Of a DNA stretch of 64,000 nucleotides, positions 38,208 through 46,300 are shown piece by piece. The notes beneath the pieces are model-generated. The model did no database searches and was not told where the DNA came from. It worked only from the letters and a program-made list of their open reading frames with translations. Origin of the DNA: Sandaracinus amylolyticus (GTDB lineage: Bacteria > Myxococcota_A > Polyangia > Polyangiales > Sandaracinaceae). A program made the position numbers and the translations under genes. The stretch is taken from contig NZ_CP011125.1 in assembly GCF_000737325.1 (NCBI RefSeq), forward strand, positions 8,866,001 to 8,930,000. The letters are read 5' to 3'. Each line of letters starts with the position of its first letter. Within the stretch, counting starts at the first letter, position 1.

Positions 38208-38615
38208 TCAGGCTTGGGGCAGGGTTCCCGAGCCCGGGATACCAGATCCAGGATGCCGCACGTCGCCAACAAGGTCGTAGAAGCAGTCGAACCTGACGTT
38301 GGAAACGGTCGACGCCAACTCCCGAGTCAACGCCACCATCCAGTCCTTCCACCGCGGCTGTCCGGGCCGCCCTTCGAACACTACGTCGAACGTACTGTCA
38401 TCCCTAACCACGATGTACGGAGCCGACGCGAGGTCTTCGGTCAGCTCGATAGTCTCCGCCTCGCGTTCCGCGATCCAGCTTCGCACCTTCGCCGCAGCAG
38501 CGTCAGCCGCCACTTGTCCACCGAAGTTGAACCGTCCAGCAACGGAGACACTTCCATCAGCCCGTCTCGTGGGGAACTTTGCCTGTCTCATGAAGACCTC
38601 GTCGAATCTCGTCAC
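38208..38615 (-). CDS. Candidate immunity protein of module 3
   Basis: A 135-aa protein. Its GTG at 38615 overlaps the toxin 3 stop as GTGA, the same coupling seen at module 2. The sequence is that of a soluble alpha/beta protein: RFDEVFMRQAKFPTRRADGS, AAKVRSWIAEREAETIELTE, APYIVVRDDSTFDVVFEG, WKDWMVALTRELASTVSNVR. No family recognised. The immunity role is inferred from its position immediately after the YHGT-type toxin tip. Confidence 0.75.
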   Translation of the reverse strand: MTRFDEVFMRQAKFPTRRADGSVSVAGRFNFGGQVAADAAAAKVRSWIAEREAETIELTEDLASAPYIVVRDDSTFDVVFEGRPGQPRWKDWMVALTRELASTVSNVRFDCFYDLVGDVRHPGSGIPGSGTLPQA

Positions 38616-38938
38616 GGCACCAGGAAGAAGGTCACGGCATTGTTGAAAGCCTCCCAGTTCCTCACGACGTGGGCACCAGTTCCGTCGAGCGCTATGAGGC
38701 CTGCCTGCTGTGCCTCAGCAAGAGTACCCGGCAATCTCATCCCGACTACGCCCGTCGACTCAGCCATCGCGGGGTTCGCTTGTGCGAACCAACGGGCCTT
38801 GTTAGCGGCGATCTCCTGTGCGCTCGCGAGATCCGTCCCGTGATACAGGACCGCCCCACCACCACCACCGCCCCCACCGCCGCCGAGGAGGAGCCCGCCT
38901 GCTCCCCCTGCGGCTCGTGGGAGTACCGGGGCTGCAGA
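38612..38938 (-). pseudogene. Orphan C-terminal toxin domain with LYHGTD motif (no start codon)
   Basis: Reading the reverse strand from 38938 to the TGA at 38612 gives 108 codons starting just after a stop. The first part is SAAPVLPRAAGGAGG, then LLLGGGGGG, a linker common before polymorphic toxin tips. Next come AVLYHGTDLASAQEIAANKA, WFAQANPAMAESTGVVGMRL and NWEAFNNAVTFFLVP. A Y-H-G-T with A-x-x-I a few residues later matches the first motif of ADP-ribosyltransferase-like effector domains. There is no ATG or GTG before the motif, so it is a displaced toxin tip. The coupled downstream gene supports a toxin/immunity pair. ART assignment is tentative. Confidence 0.6.
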
Positions 38939-39132
38939 TCATGTGTCGCGCGTCTACGAACGCACTCTGTGTCATCGGTCCGTGCAGATACGACATCGCC
39001 AGGACGGTTCAGCAGAGTCCGACTCGGATTCTTCGCGTCGCGCCGCGAGACAGCGGTGTGACGGATGAGCGGTCGCCTATTCGGCGGATTCGCGGAACGA
39101 ACGAGGCGCGGATTGCTCCGCGCCTCTCCCAT

Positions 39133-39978
39133 TCACGACGTGAACGGACCGTCGCCGTTCATCGGACCGGGCGTCGGGATCGGCGTCACCGGCGTCTCGG
39201 GCTCGGTCGGGTCGGTGGGCTCCACCACGACCTCGTTGCGGCTGCCGCGACGGCGGCCCGACCAGAGCGAGGGCGCGATCGTGTCCGCGTCTTCGTCCCA
39301 CCACCGCACGTACGTGATCATGCGGCGGACCTCGCCGTAGGTGCTCACGAGCAAGCTGATCGCGCGCGTGCGCAGCTCCGCCGCGGGGAGACGCGTCGAG
39401 CCCTGCTCGCGCTCGTCGAGGCGCTGCAGGAGCAGCTCCGCCTTCTTCTCGACGCGATCGAGATCCTCGCGGGTGAGCGGCGTCTTGTTGCGCACCGCGC
39501 TCCAGTGCTCGCGGAAGAGCGAGACGATCACCAGCGTGCTGGTGGCGACGGTGCGATAGCCCTGCACCGGGCGGCCCGTCTCGACGCGGCTGCGATCGAG
39601 CAGCTTGCGGTTCGCGAGCGCCTCCGCGTCGGTGAACACGAGCTTGTGCTCCTCGGCGACGTCCGCCGCCATGTCGGCGAGATCGCTCATCGCGTCGGAC
39701 GCGGTGAGCTCGACGTTCGCCTGCAGCGTCGCGCGCGCGACGATCGGGAGATCGTCGAGGAACCCGGCGCCTTCGCGGCCGAACTGCGCGGCGATGGCAT
39801 CGCGGTGCTGCGCGATGCGCGGAAGGCTGCCGATGACGACGCCGGCCGCGGTCGCGGCGTCGAGGCGGTGGGTGCGGAAGATCTCCGGCTCCGGCATGCG
39901 CTCGAGCAAGTCGCGCTTGCTGTCGAGCGCGGCCTTGAGGCTCGGCGCGTCGGGGTGGCTGTCGGGACGAACGGGCAC
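39133..39978 (-). CDS. Conserved hypothetical protein, 281 aa
   Basis: From GTG 39978, with AAGGAG seven bases upstream. A mostly helical protein: KRDLLERMPEPEIFRTHRLD, AATAAGVVIGSLPRIAQHRD, ADMAADVAEEHKLVFTDAEA, VSLFREHWSAVRNKTPLTRE, DRVEKKAELLLQRLDERE, and a Pro-rich tail with TDPTEPETPVTPIPTPGP. No signal peptide or membrane helix is certain. The family is unfamiliar to me. It lies just upstream of the toxin island on the same strand, behind a good terminator for the operon before it. Confidence 0.82.
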   Translation of the reverse strand: MPVRPDSHPDAPSLKAALDSKRDLLERMPEPEIFRTHRLDAATAAGVVIGSLPRIAQHRDAIAAQFGREGAGFLDDLPIVARATLQANVELTASDAMSDLADMAADVAEEHKLVFTDAEALANRKLLDRSRVETGRPVQGYRTVATSTLVIVSLFREHWSAVRNKTPLTREDLDRVEKKAELLLQRLDEREQGSTRLPAAELRTRAISLLVSTYGEVRRMITYVRWWDEDADTIAPSLWSGRRRGSRNEVVVEPTDPTEPETPVTPIPTPGPMNGDGPFTS

Positions 39979-40063
39979 GGTGTCGCTCCTTCTCGCGCGA
40001 GTGGTTTCGTGCGCGAATGCCCGGTCATCGGCGTGGGCTTCGGAGCGTTGCGTGCGCTGATCG

Positions 40064-40094
40064 GAAAAAAGGCGAGCGGAGCAGGGTCTCGCCT
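40064..40094 (-). terminator. Rho-independent terminator on the reverse strand
   Basis: On the reverse strand AGGCGAG (40094-40088) pairs with CTCGCCT (40076-40070) around an 11-nt loop and is followed at once by a run of T (TTTTTT). It lies beyond the Cys-rich operon and the palindrome array and before the 281-aa gene. It is the only classic GC-stem plus T-run seen in the window. Confidence 0.75.
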
Positions 40095-40136
40095 GTCCTT
40101 CCGCCGTGAGCGGCCTCGGACGGCTGGAGCGCTCCG

Positions 40137-40405
40137 CCGAATCTCCGACATTCGCTCGGCGATTCTAGAATCGACCGGCGAATCTCCGAGATTCACCCCC
40201 TGGATTTCGAATCCACCCGGCGAATCTCCGACATTCGCTCGGCGATTCCAGAATCGATCGGCGAATCTCCGAGATTCACCCTCTGGATTTTGAATCCACC
40301 CGGCGAATCTCCGAGATTCGGTCGGCGATTCTAGAATCGACCGGCGAATCTCCGAGATTCACCCTCTGGATTTCGAATCCACCCGGCGAATCTCCGAGAT
40401 TCCCG
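40137..40405. repeat. 83-bp tandem array of nested palindromes
   Basis: Three full units and part of a fourth; the motif GAATCTCCGA starts units at 40139, 40222, 40305 and 40388, exactly 83 bases apart. Each unit holds two copies of GGCGAATCTCCGA[G/C]ATTC (itself a 7-bp inverted repeat around one base), the 14-bp palindrome CGATTCTAGAATCG, and TGGATTTCGAATCCA (6-bp arms). Every half-element ends in GATTC or GAATC. Substitutions such as TCTAGA to TCCAGA occur. It lies between a stop-proximal hairpin repeat and the terminator. Function unknown. Confidence 0.9.
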
Positions 40406-40466
40406 ACACGCGAACGAGCGCGGCACGCAGACGCGCGCCGCGCTCGTTCTCGAGATCAGCTGCCGA

Positions 40467-40544
40467 AAATCGGCTCGCCCCCCAGTCCCTTCCGTCCGCG
40501 CGCTTCGCGCGCTCCCGTCCGGGACCGGCGGGACGAGCACTCCG
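40467..40544 (-). repeat. Stop-proximal hairpin repeat, copy 2
   Basis: Reverse-strand copy of the element after clpB: GGAGTGCTCGTCCCGCCGG begins six bases after the stop of the 945-aa Cys-rich gene (40550) and ends GAGCCGATTTT. The inner GCGCGC hairpin and the left outer arm are intact; the right outer arm has changed, partly to pairs that could wobble. Confidence 0.8.
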
Positions 40545-40549
40545 GCAGC

Positions 40550-43387
40550 TCAGTACATGCAGCAGCGGAAGCCCGTGGTGGGCGCGCGGAACGTGCGCTG
40601 CGCGACCGTGAAGTCGAAGTCGCAGGTACGTCCTTCTTCGATGCTCTGGTACGAGCCGCCGCGCACCTGGTAGAGCGGCACGCCGCCCGAGGTGCCCGCC
40701 GACGTCGAGGTCCACTCGCGGACGTTGCCGCTCATGTCGTAGACGCGGCCGGCTGCGGCCCAGTCGGTGTAGCAGGACGAGAACGTCGGCGAGCCGGTCG
40801 TCGCGAGCGCGTCCTGATCGCCCGCGAGGCTCGTGTTGCTGTCGTACTCCATGCCGTTGCACGCGACGGGCTGCGTCGCGCTGCACGTCGCGGCGTACGA
40901 CCAGTCACAGCTGCCCGCGGGGCCCTCGCACGCGGTCTCCCAGTCCTCCGCGCCGCAGAGGTGCCAGCCGCTCGTCGGCGAGGTGCACGTGCCGCTCGCG
41001 TTGAGCGCGCAGCACGCGGCCTCGGCCTCGGCCCAGGTCACGCTCGTCCACGGGCGCACGTTGGGCGCCGAGCACGCGAGCGTGCTCAGCGAGCCCGCGC
41101 TCGTCGACGTCGCGTCGGGACGCGACGCCTCGTAGCGCATCACGCGGATCGTGCGGCCGCCGCTCGTGTACGTGACGGTCGGGATCGCGCTCGCGTCGAT
41201 CGCGTCGCGCCACGGCGTGCCGGGATCGTTGACGCCGGTCTCGTCGACCTCGCCGTCGCAGTCGTCATCGGCGCCGTTGCACGACTCGTCGCCGGGGGTG
41301 CCCGCCGCCGCCGCGTTGCACTGCACCGCGGTGCCCGACGCCGCGCAGACGTAGGTGCCGACGCGACGGCAGGTGCCGCTGCCGTTGCTGCACTGATCGC
41401 CGACGAGCGGGAACGCCTCGTCGATGCTGCCGTCGCAGTCGTTGTCGAGCGAGTCGCAGCGCTGCTCGGTCTGCTGGTAGGTCGCCGGATAGACGCACTC
41501 CCAGCCGCGCGCGCCGCCGCAGGTCGCCGCGGTGCCGTTGCAGACGCCGTTCGGGTTGCAGAACGCCGAGGGCGCGGTGAGGCCTTCGTCGGTGCGGCCG
41601 TCGCAGTCGTCGTCGCGGCCGTTGCACGCCTCGTTGCCGGCGAACGAGCACGCGTACTCGCAGCCGGGGCGCGTCGGATCGAGATCGACGAAGCCCGGGC
41701 GGCACGCCGCGATCGCGCAGGTGCCCGCGTTGCAGCGCGGGGTCGCGTTCGGGAACGAGCACACGCGGCCGCACGCGCCGCAGTTGTTGATGTCGGTCAT
41801 GAGGGCGAAGCCCTCGTCGGTCATCGCGTCGCAGTCGTCGTTCGTGCCGTTGCAGAGCTCGACGGTCGGGCCGATCGCGCCCTCGCAGGTGAGCGTGCCG
41901 CCGCGGCACTGGACGGTGCCCGCTTCGCACGCGCCCGCGGTCTCGCCGCACGCCGCGCCGCCGCCGGGGTTGCCCTCGTCGACGTTCGAGTCGCAGTCCT
42001 GATCGACGCCGTCGCAGGTCTCGGTGGTCGCGGTGATCGCGCCCTCGCAGACGAGCGAGCCGCTGCGGCAGTGCTGCACGCCCGGCGCGCAGCGACCGAC
42101 GTCGCTGCCGCAGAGCTGGCCGCCCTCGGGATCGCCCTCGTCGACGTTGCCGTCGCAGTCGTCGTCGACGTTGTTGCAGAGCTCGGGGCTCGGCCCGACG
42201 CCGCCCGTGCACACGAGCGCGCCGCGCGTGCAGGTCACGACGCCCGCTTCGCACGCGCCGGCGGTCGGGCCGCACGCGGCGCCGCCGCCGGGGTTGCCGT
42301 CGTCGACGGCGCCGTCGCAGTCGTCGTCGATGGTGTTGCAGATCTCGGCGGTCGCCTCGACCTGGCCCATGCACACGAGCGCGCCGCCGACGCACTGCTG
42401 GGTGCCGACCTCGCACGCGCCGGTGCTGATGCCGCACACGCGGCCGCCCTCGGGGTTGTTCTCGTCGACGCGCCCGTCGCAGTCGTCGTCGACCGTGTTG
42501 CAGGTCTCGGCCGCCGGCGCGGGCTCGCCGGTGCAGACGATCTCGCCCGCGCGGCAGATCGTGACGCCCGCCGCCGCGCCGCACGCGCCGACGTCGCTGC
42601 CGCACGCCACGCCCGCGCCGGGCTCGCCGTCGTCGACGGTCCCGTCGCAGTCGTCGTCGAGGAGGTTGCAGACCTCGACCGGCGGATCGGCCGGCGTGCA
42701 CTGGTACTCGCAGCCGTTCGTCGCGCTGCCGTCGATGTCGTAGTAGCCGGGGTCGCAGGCGCCGAGCGTGCACACGCCCGCGCTGCACGAGCCGGCCGCG
42801 CGCGACCCACGACAGTGGTTGCCGCAACGACCGGCGCCCGAGCTGGTGAACCCGCAGTTCTCGGGGTCGTTCGCGAAGTCGATGTCCTCGTCGATCGCGC
42901 CGTCGCAGTCGTCGTCGTTGAAGTCGCAGATCTCGTCGGTCCCGTCGGTGACCGTCGGGATGCAGTAGTACTCGCAGCCCGGCTGCGCGGGATCGAGGTC
43001 GAGGTAGCCGACGTCGCACGCGCCGATGCTGCACTCGCCCGCCTCGCACACCGCGAACGCGTGCGGGTAGACGGGGCACGGCATGTCGCAGCCGCCGCAG
43101 TGGTCGGGGTTCGACTCGGTGTCGATCCCCTCGTCGGTGTGGCCGTCGCAGTCGTCGTCGCGCTCGTTGCAGAGCTCGAAGTCGATGCACGCGCCGTCGG
43201 GCACGACGATCACGTCGGCCGACGCATCGCGCGGCGCGACGCGCGCGTCGCTGCCGGCGTCGGTCCCGCCGTCGAGCGGCTCACCGCCGTCGACGTCGGG
43301 ACAGACCAGGCAGTACGGCTCGACGGTGCACGAGGAGAGGACGACGAGGAGCGCCAACCGCTGCGCGCTGGAGACGAAGCGGCTCAT
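40550..43387 (-). CDS. MopE-like Cys-rich lipoprotein with C-terminal FGE/sulfatase-modifying-type domain
   Basis: A 945-aa protein from ATG 43387, overlapping the upstream stop as ATGA. The signal peptide ends in the lipobox LSSC. A DGG/DAG linker is followed by about 12 repeats built on CNxxDDDCDGxxDE with spacing of 50-60 residues, a motif known from the surface protein MopE and proposed to bind metal. The last 230 residues resemble a formylglycine-generating-enzyme-like fold: VTWAEAEAACCALN, GWHLCGAEDWETAC, YDMSGNVREW, VRGGSYQ and FRCCMY. Such domains often act as binding modules without oxidase activity. Second gene of a two-gene operon. Confidence 0.92.
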   Translation of the reverse strand: MSRFVSSAQRLALLVVLSSCTVEPYCLVCPDVDGGEPLDGGTDAGSDARVAPRDASADVIVVPDGACIDFELCNERDDDCDGHTDEGIDTESNPDHCGGCDMPCPVYPHAFAVCEAGECSIGACDVGYLDLDPAQPGCEYYCIPTVTDGTDEICDFNDDDCDGAIDEDIDFANDPENCGFTSSGAGRCGNHCRGSRAAGSCSAGVCTLGACDPGYYDIDGSATNGCEYQCTPADPPVEVCNLLDDDCDGTVDDGEPGAGVACGSDVGACGAAAGVTICRAGEIVCTGEPAPAAETCNTVDDDCDGRVDENNPEGGRVCGISTGACEVGTQQCVGGALVCMGQVEATAEICNTIDDDCDGAVDDGNPGGGAACGPTAGACEAGVVTCTRGALVCTGGVGPSPELCNNVDDDCDGNVDEGDPEGGQLCGSDVGRCAPGVQHCRSGSLVCEGAITATTETCDGVDQDCDSNVDEGNPGGGAACGETAGACEAGTVQCRGGTLTCEGAIGPTVELCNGTNDDCDAMTDEGFALMTDINNCGACGRVCSFPNATPRCNAGTCAIAACRPGFVDLDPTRPGCEYACSFAGNEACNGRDDDCDGRTDEGLTAPSAFCNPNGVCNGTAATCGGARGWECVYPATYQQTEQRCDSLDNDCDGSIDEAFPLVGDQCSNGSGTCRRVGTYVCAASGTAVQCNAAAAGTPGDESCNGADDDCDGEVDETGVNDPGTPWRDAIDASAIPTVTYTSGGRTIRVMRYEASRPDATSTSAGSLSTLACSAPNVRPWTSVTWAEAEAACCALNASGTCTSPTSGWHLCGAEDWETACEGPAGSCDWSYAATCSATQPVACNGMEYDSNTSLAGDQDALATTGSPTFSSCYTDWAAAGRVYDMSGNVREWTSTSAGTSGGVPLYQVRGGSYQSIEEGRTCDFDFTVAQRTFRAPTTGFRCCMY

Positions 43388-46300
43388 CGGACCCTCCGGC
43401 GCGCGACGAGGACGAGACCGAGCGCGGCGAGCATCGCCATCGCCCACGGAGCACGCGAGCTCTCACCGGTGCCCGCCGCGGTGCAGAGGCAGCCGCCGCC
43501 GCCCGCCGCGAGCACGCGGACCGTTCCGTCACCGCCGTCGGGGCCGGCGTCGACGTCCGAGCCTCCGTCGTCGAGCGGCGGACCTCCGTCGAGGCGCGGC
43601 ACCACGACGAGCTCGCACTCGCCGCCGCTGCAGCGCTGGCCTTCGGGGCACTGCAGGTCGAGGCAGCGATCACGACGGCACAGGCCCGTGAGCGGATCGC
43701 AGACGTCGCCGCTCGAGCAGACCACGTCGCCGCACAGGTTCGTGGTGCACTCGCCGGTCGTCGGATCGCAGACCCGCTCGCCGCCGCACGAGACGTCGGC
43801 GCACGGGTTCACGAGGCACTCGCCGCTCGTACAGCGCTCGCCGTCCTCGCAGCTCACCTCGGCGCAGCTCGTCTCGCAGACGCCGGCGCGGCACGCCTGC
43901 TCGGCGGTGCATCCGGCGGTCGCGCACGGGTCCGGCACGCAGACCGGATCGGGCGCGGTGCGATCGCAGATCTCGCCCGCAGGGCACGGGAAGCTGCGGC
44001 AGTCGTCGACCTGACAGGTGCCGGAGAAGGGCTCGCAGCGCAGGCCCTCGGCCGAGCAGTCGACGTCCTCGCACGCGTAGGTGCAGCGGTTGTTGTGGCA
44101 CGCGCACGACGGGATGCCCTCGGCCTCCATGCCGGGCGCGCAGAAGACCTCGTCGCCGTCCATCACGGTCTCGCCGGCGCACGCGGTGTCGTCGCACCGC
44201 GGCGCGACGCAGAAGCACATGCCTTCGTCGTTCGTCTGCGGGACGCGGCCCGCGGGGCAGCGCGCGAACTCGCTGTCGGCGCAGGGCAGCGCGCACGCGC
44301 AGTCGACGCACGCGCTGCCCGGCGGGCAGAGCGTTCCGTCGGGGTCCTCGTCGACCATCATGTCGCAGTCGTCGTCGTCGCAGTCGCAGACCTCGCGACC
44401 GCGCGGCGTGCCGCCGGTACAGACCTGACGGCCACCGATGCACGTGAGCGTGCCCGGCTCGCAGACGCCCTCGGTCTCACCGCACACCGCCGAGGGCACC
44501 TCTTCGTCGATGCGCGTGTCGCAGTCGTCGTCGAGGTTGTTGCAGCTCTCGTTGATCGGGCCGTTGCCGCCCTCGCAGACGATCTCGCCGCCGACGCAGG
44601 TCAGGCGCCCCGGCGTGCACTCGCCCGTCCCCTCGCCGCACGGCGCGCCCACCGAGAGGCCGTCGTCGACGACGCCGTCGCAGTCGTCGTCGAGGTCGTT
44701 GCAGACCTCCTCGACCGGGCCCCGCCCGCCGCTGCACACGAGCGTCCCGCCCTGGCACATCGTCGTGCCCGCGGTGCACTCGCCGGTGTCGTCGCCGCAG
44801 GCCGCGCCGCCGCCGGGGTTGCCCTCGTCGACGCTGCCGTTGCAGTCGTTGTCGAGGCCGTCGCAGCGCTCGGGCTGCGGGCCGCTCTCGCCCACGCACA
44901 CCAGCGCGCCGCCGACGCAGACCTCGGTGCCGCGCTCGCACTCGCCGGCATCGCTGCCGCCGCACTCCGCGCCGCCGCCGGGGTTGCCCTCGTCGACGAG
45001 GTTGTCGCAGTCGTCGTCGATCGTGTTGCAGCTCTCGGTCGCGGGACCGGTGCCGCCGGTGCAGACGATCGCGCCGCCCGTGCACTGCGTCCTGCCGGGC
45101 TCGCACGCGCCGGTCGACGTGCCGCACGTCACGCCGCCGCCGGGGTTGCCCTCGTCGATGCGGGTGTCGCAGTCGTCGTCGGCGCCGTTGCAGATCTCGG
45201 TGCCGGGCGCGCGATCGCCGGTGCACGTCATCGTGCCGCCGACGCAGCGCATGAGGCCCGCGCCGCAGGCGCCGCACGACGCGCCGGTCGGGAGCTCCTC
45301 GTCGACGCGGCCGTCGCAGTCGTCGTCCTGGTTGTCGCAGGTCTCGGGCGTCGGGCCGGTGCCGCCGCTGCACACGAGCGCGCCCGCGACGCAGCTCAGC
45401 GCGCCGGGGTTGCACTCGCCGAGCGCGGTGCCGCACGCGCCGCCGCCGCCGGGGTTGCCGTCGTCGACCACGCCGTCGCAGTCGTCGTCGAGCGTGTTGC
45501 AGATCTCGGGCGACGCGCCGACCGCGCCGACGCAGGCGCCCCACACCGACGCGGTGCAGGTCTCGGTGCCGGGGCGGCACACGCCGACGCTGGTGCCGCA
45601 CGGACGCGTGAGGCCGTCGATCACGCCGTCGCAGTCGTTGTCGACGTTGTCGCAGGTCTCGGTGGCGGGGCCGGTGCCGCTGCACGTGCCCCAGGCGCCC
45701 GCGGTGCAGACCTCCTGGCCGACCGTGCACGCGCCGACGTCGGTGCCGCAGACGCGCGCGAGGCCCTCGTCGGTGCGGCCGTCGCAGTCGTTGTCGACGT
45801 CGTCGCAGAGCTCCGCCTCGGGGCGGCAGCCCGCGCAGACGTTGTTCTCGTCGGCGACGCCGTCGCAGTCGTCGTCGACGCCGTTGCAGACCTCGGGCGG
45901 CTCCGCGCCGCACGCGCCGCAGCGGTTGCGCAGGCCCTCGTCGATGCGGCCGTCGCAGTTGTCGTCGACGCCGTTGCACTGCGTCTCGCCGGGATCGGTG
46001 CAGAGCGTCGGCGACGTCACGCCGCCGGGGCGGTTGCAGTAGAGGACGAAGCCTTCGTCGACGAGCGTGTCGCAGTCGTCGTCGCCGCCGTTGCAGAGCT
46101 CGGTGCGGATCGAGCCGTTGACGATGTCGGCGATCGCCGCGCTGAGCGCCGCCGAGTCGTCGACGAAGATCGCGCTGCCCGTGCCGCCGTTGCTGGCGAT
46201 CGCGTTCAGCTGCGCGCTCGCGTCGGGGCTGTTCGCGAAGCCGATGACGTTGACGGGGAAGCCCGCGGTGCGGAGGTCGGTCGCGGCGTCGATCGGATCG

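Noticed and set aside
38818-40293. Forward frame of 491 codons across 38.8-40.3 kb
   Set aside because: Antisense to the 281-aa gene and toxin tip 3, and it runs through the palindrome array; no protein-like features.
40137-40405. Possible CRISPR array
   Set aside because: The repeats are contiguous palindromes with an 83-bp composite period; no unique spacers and no cas genes nearby.
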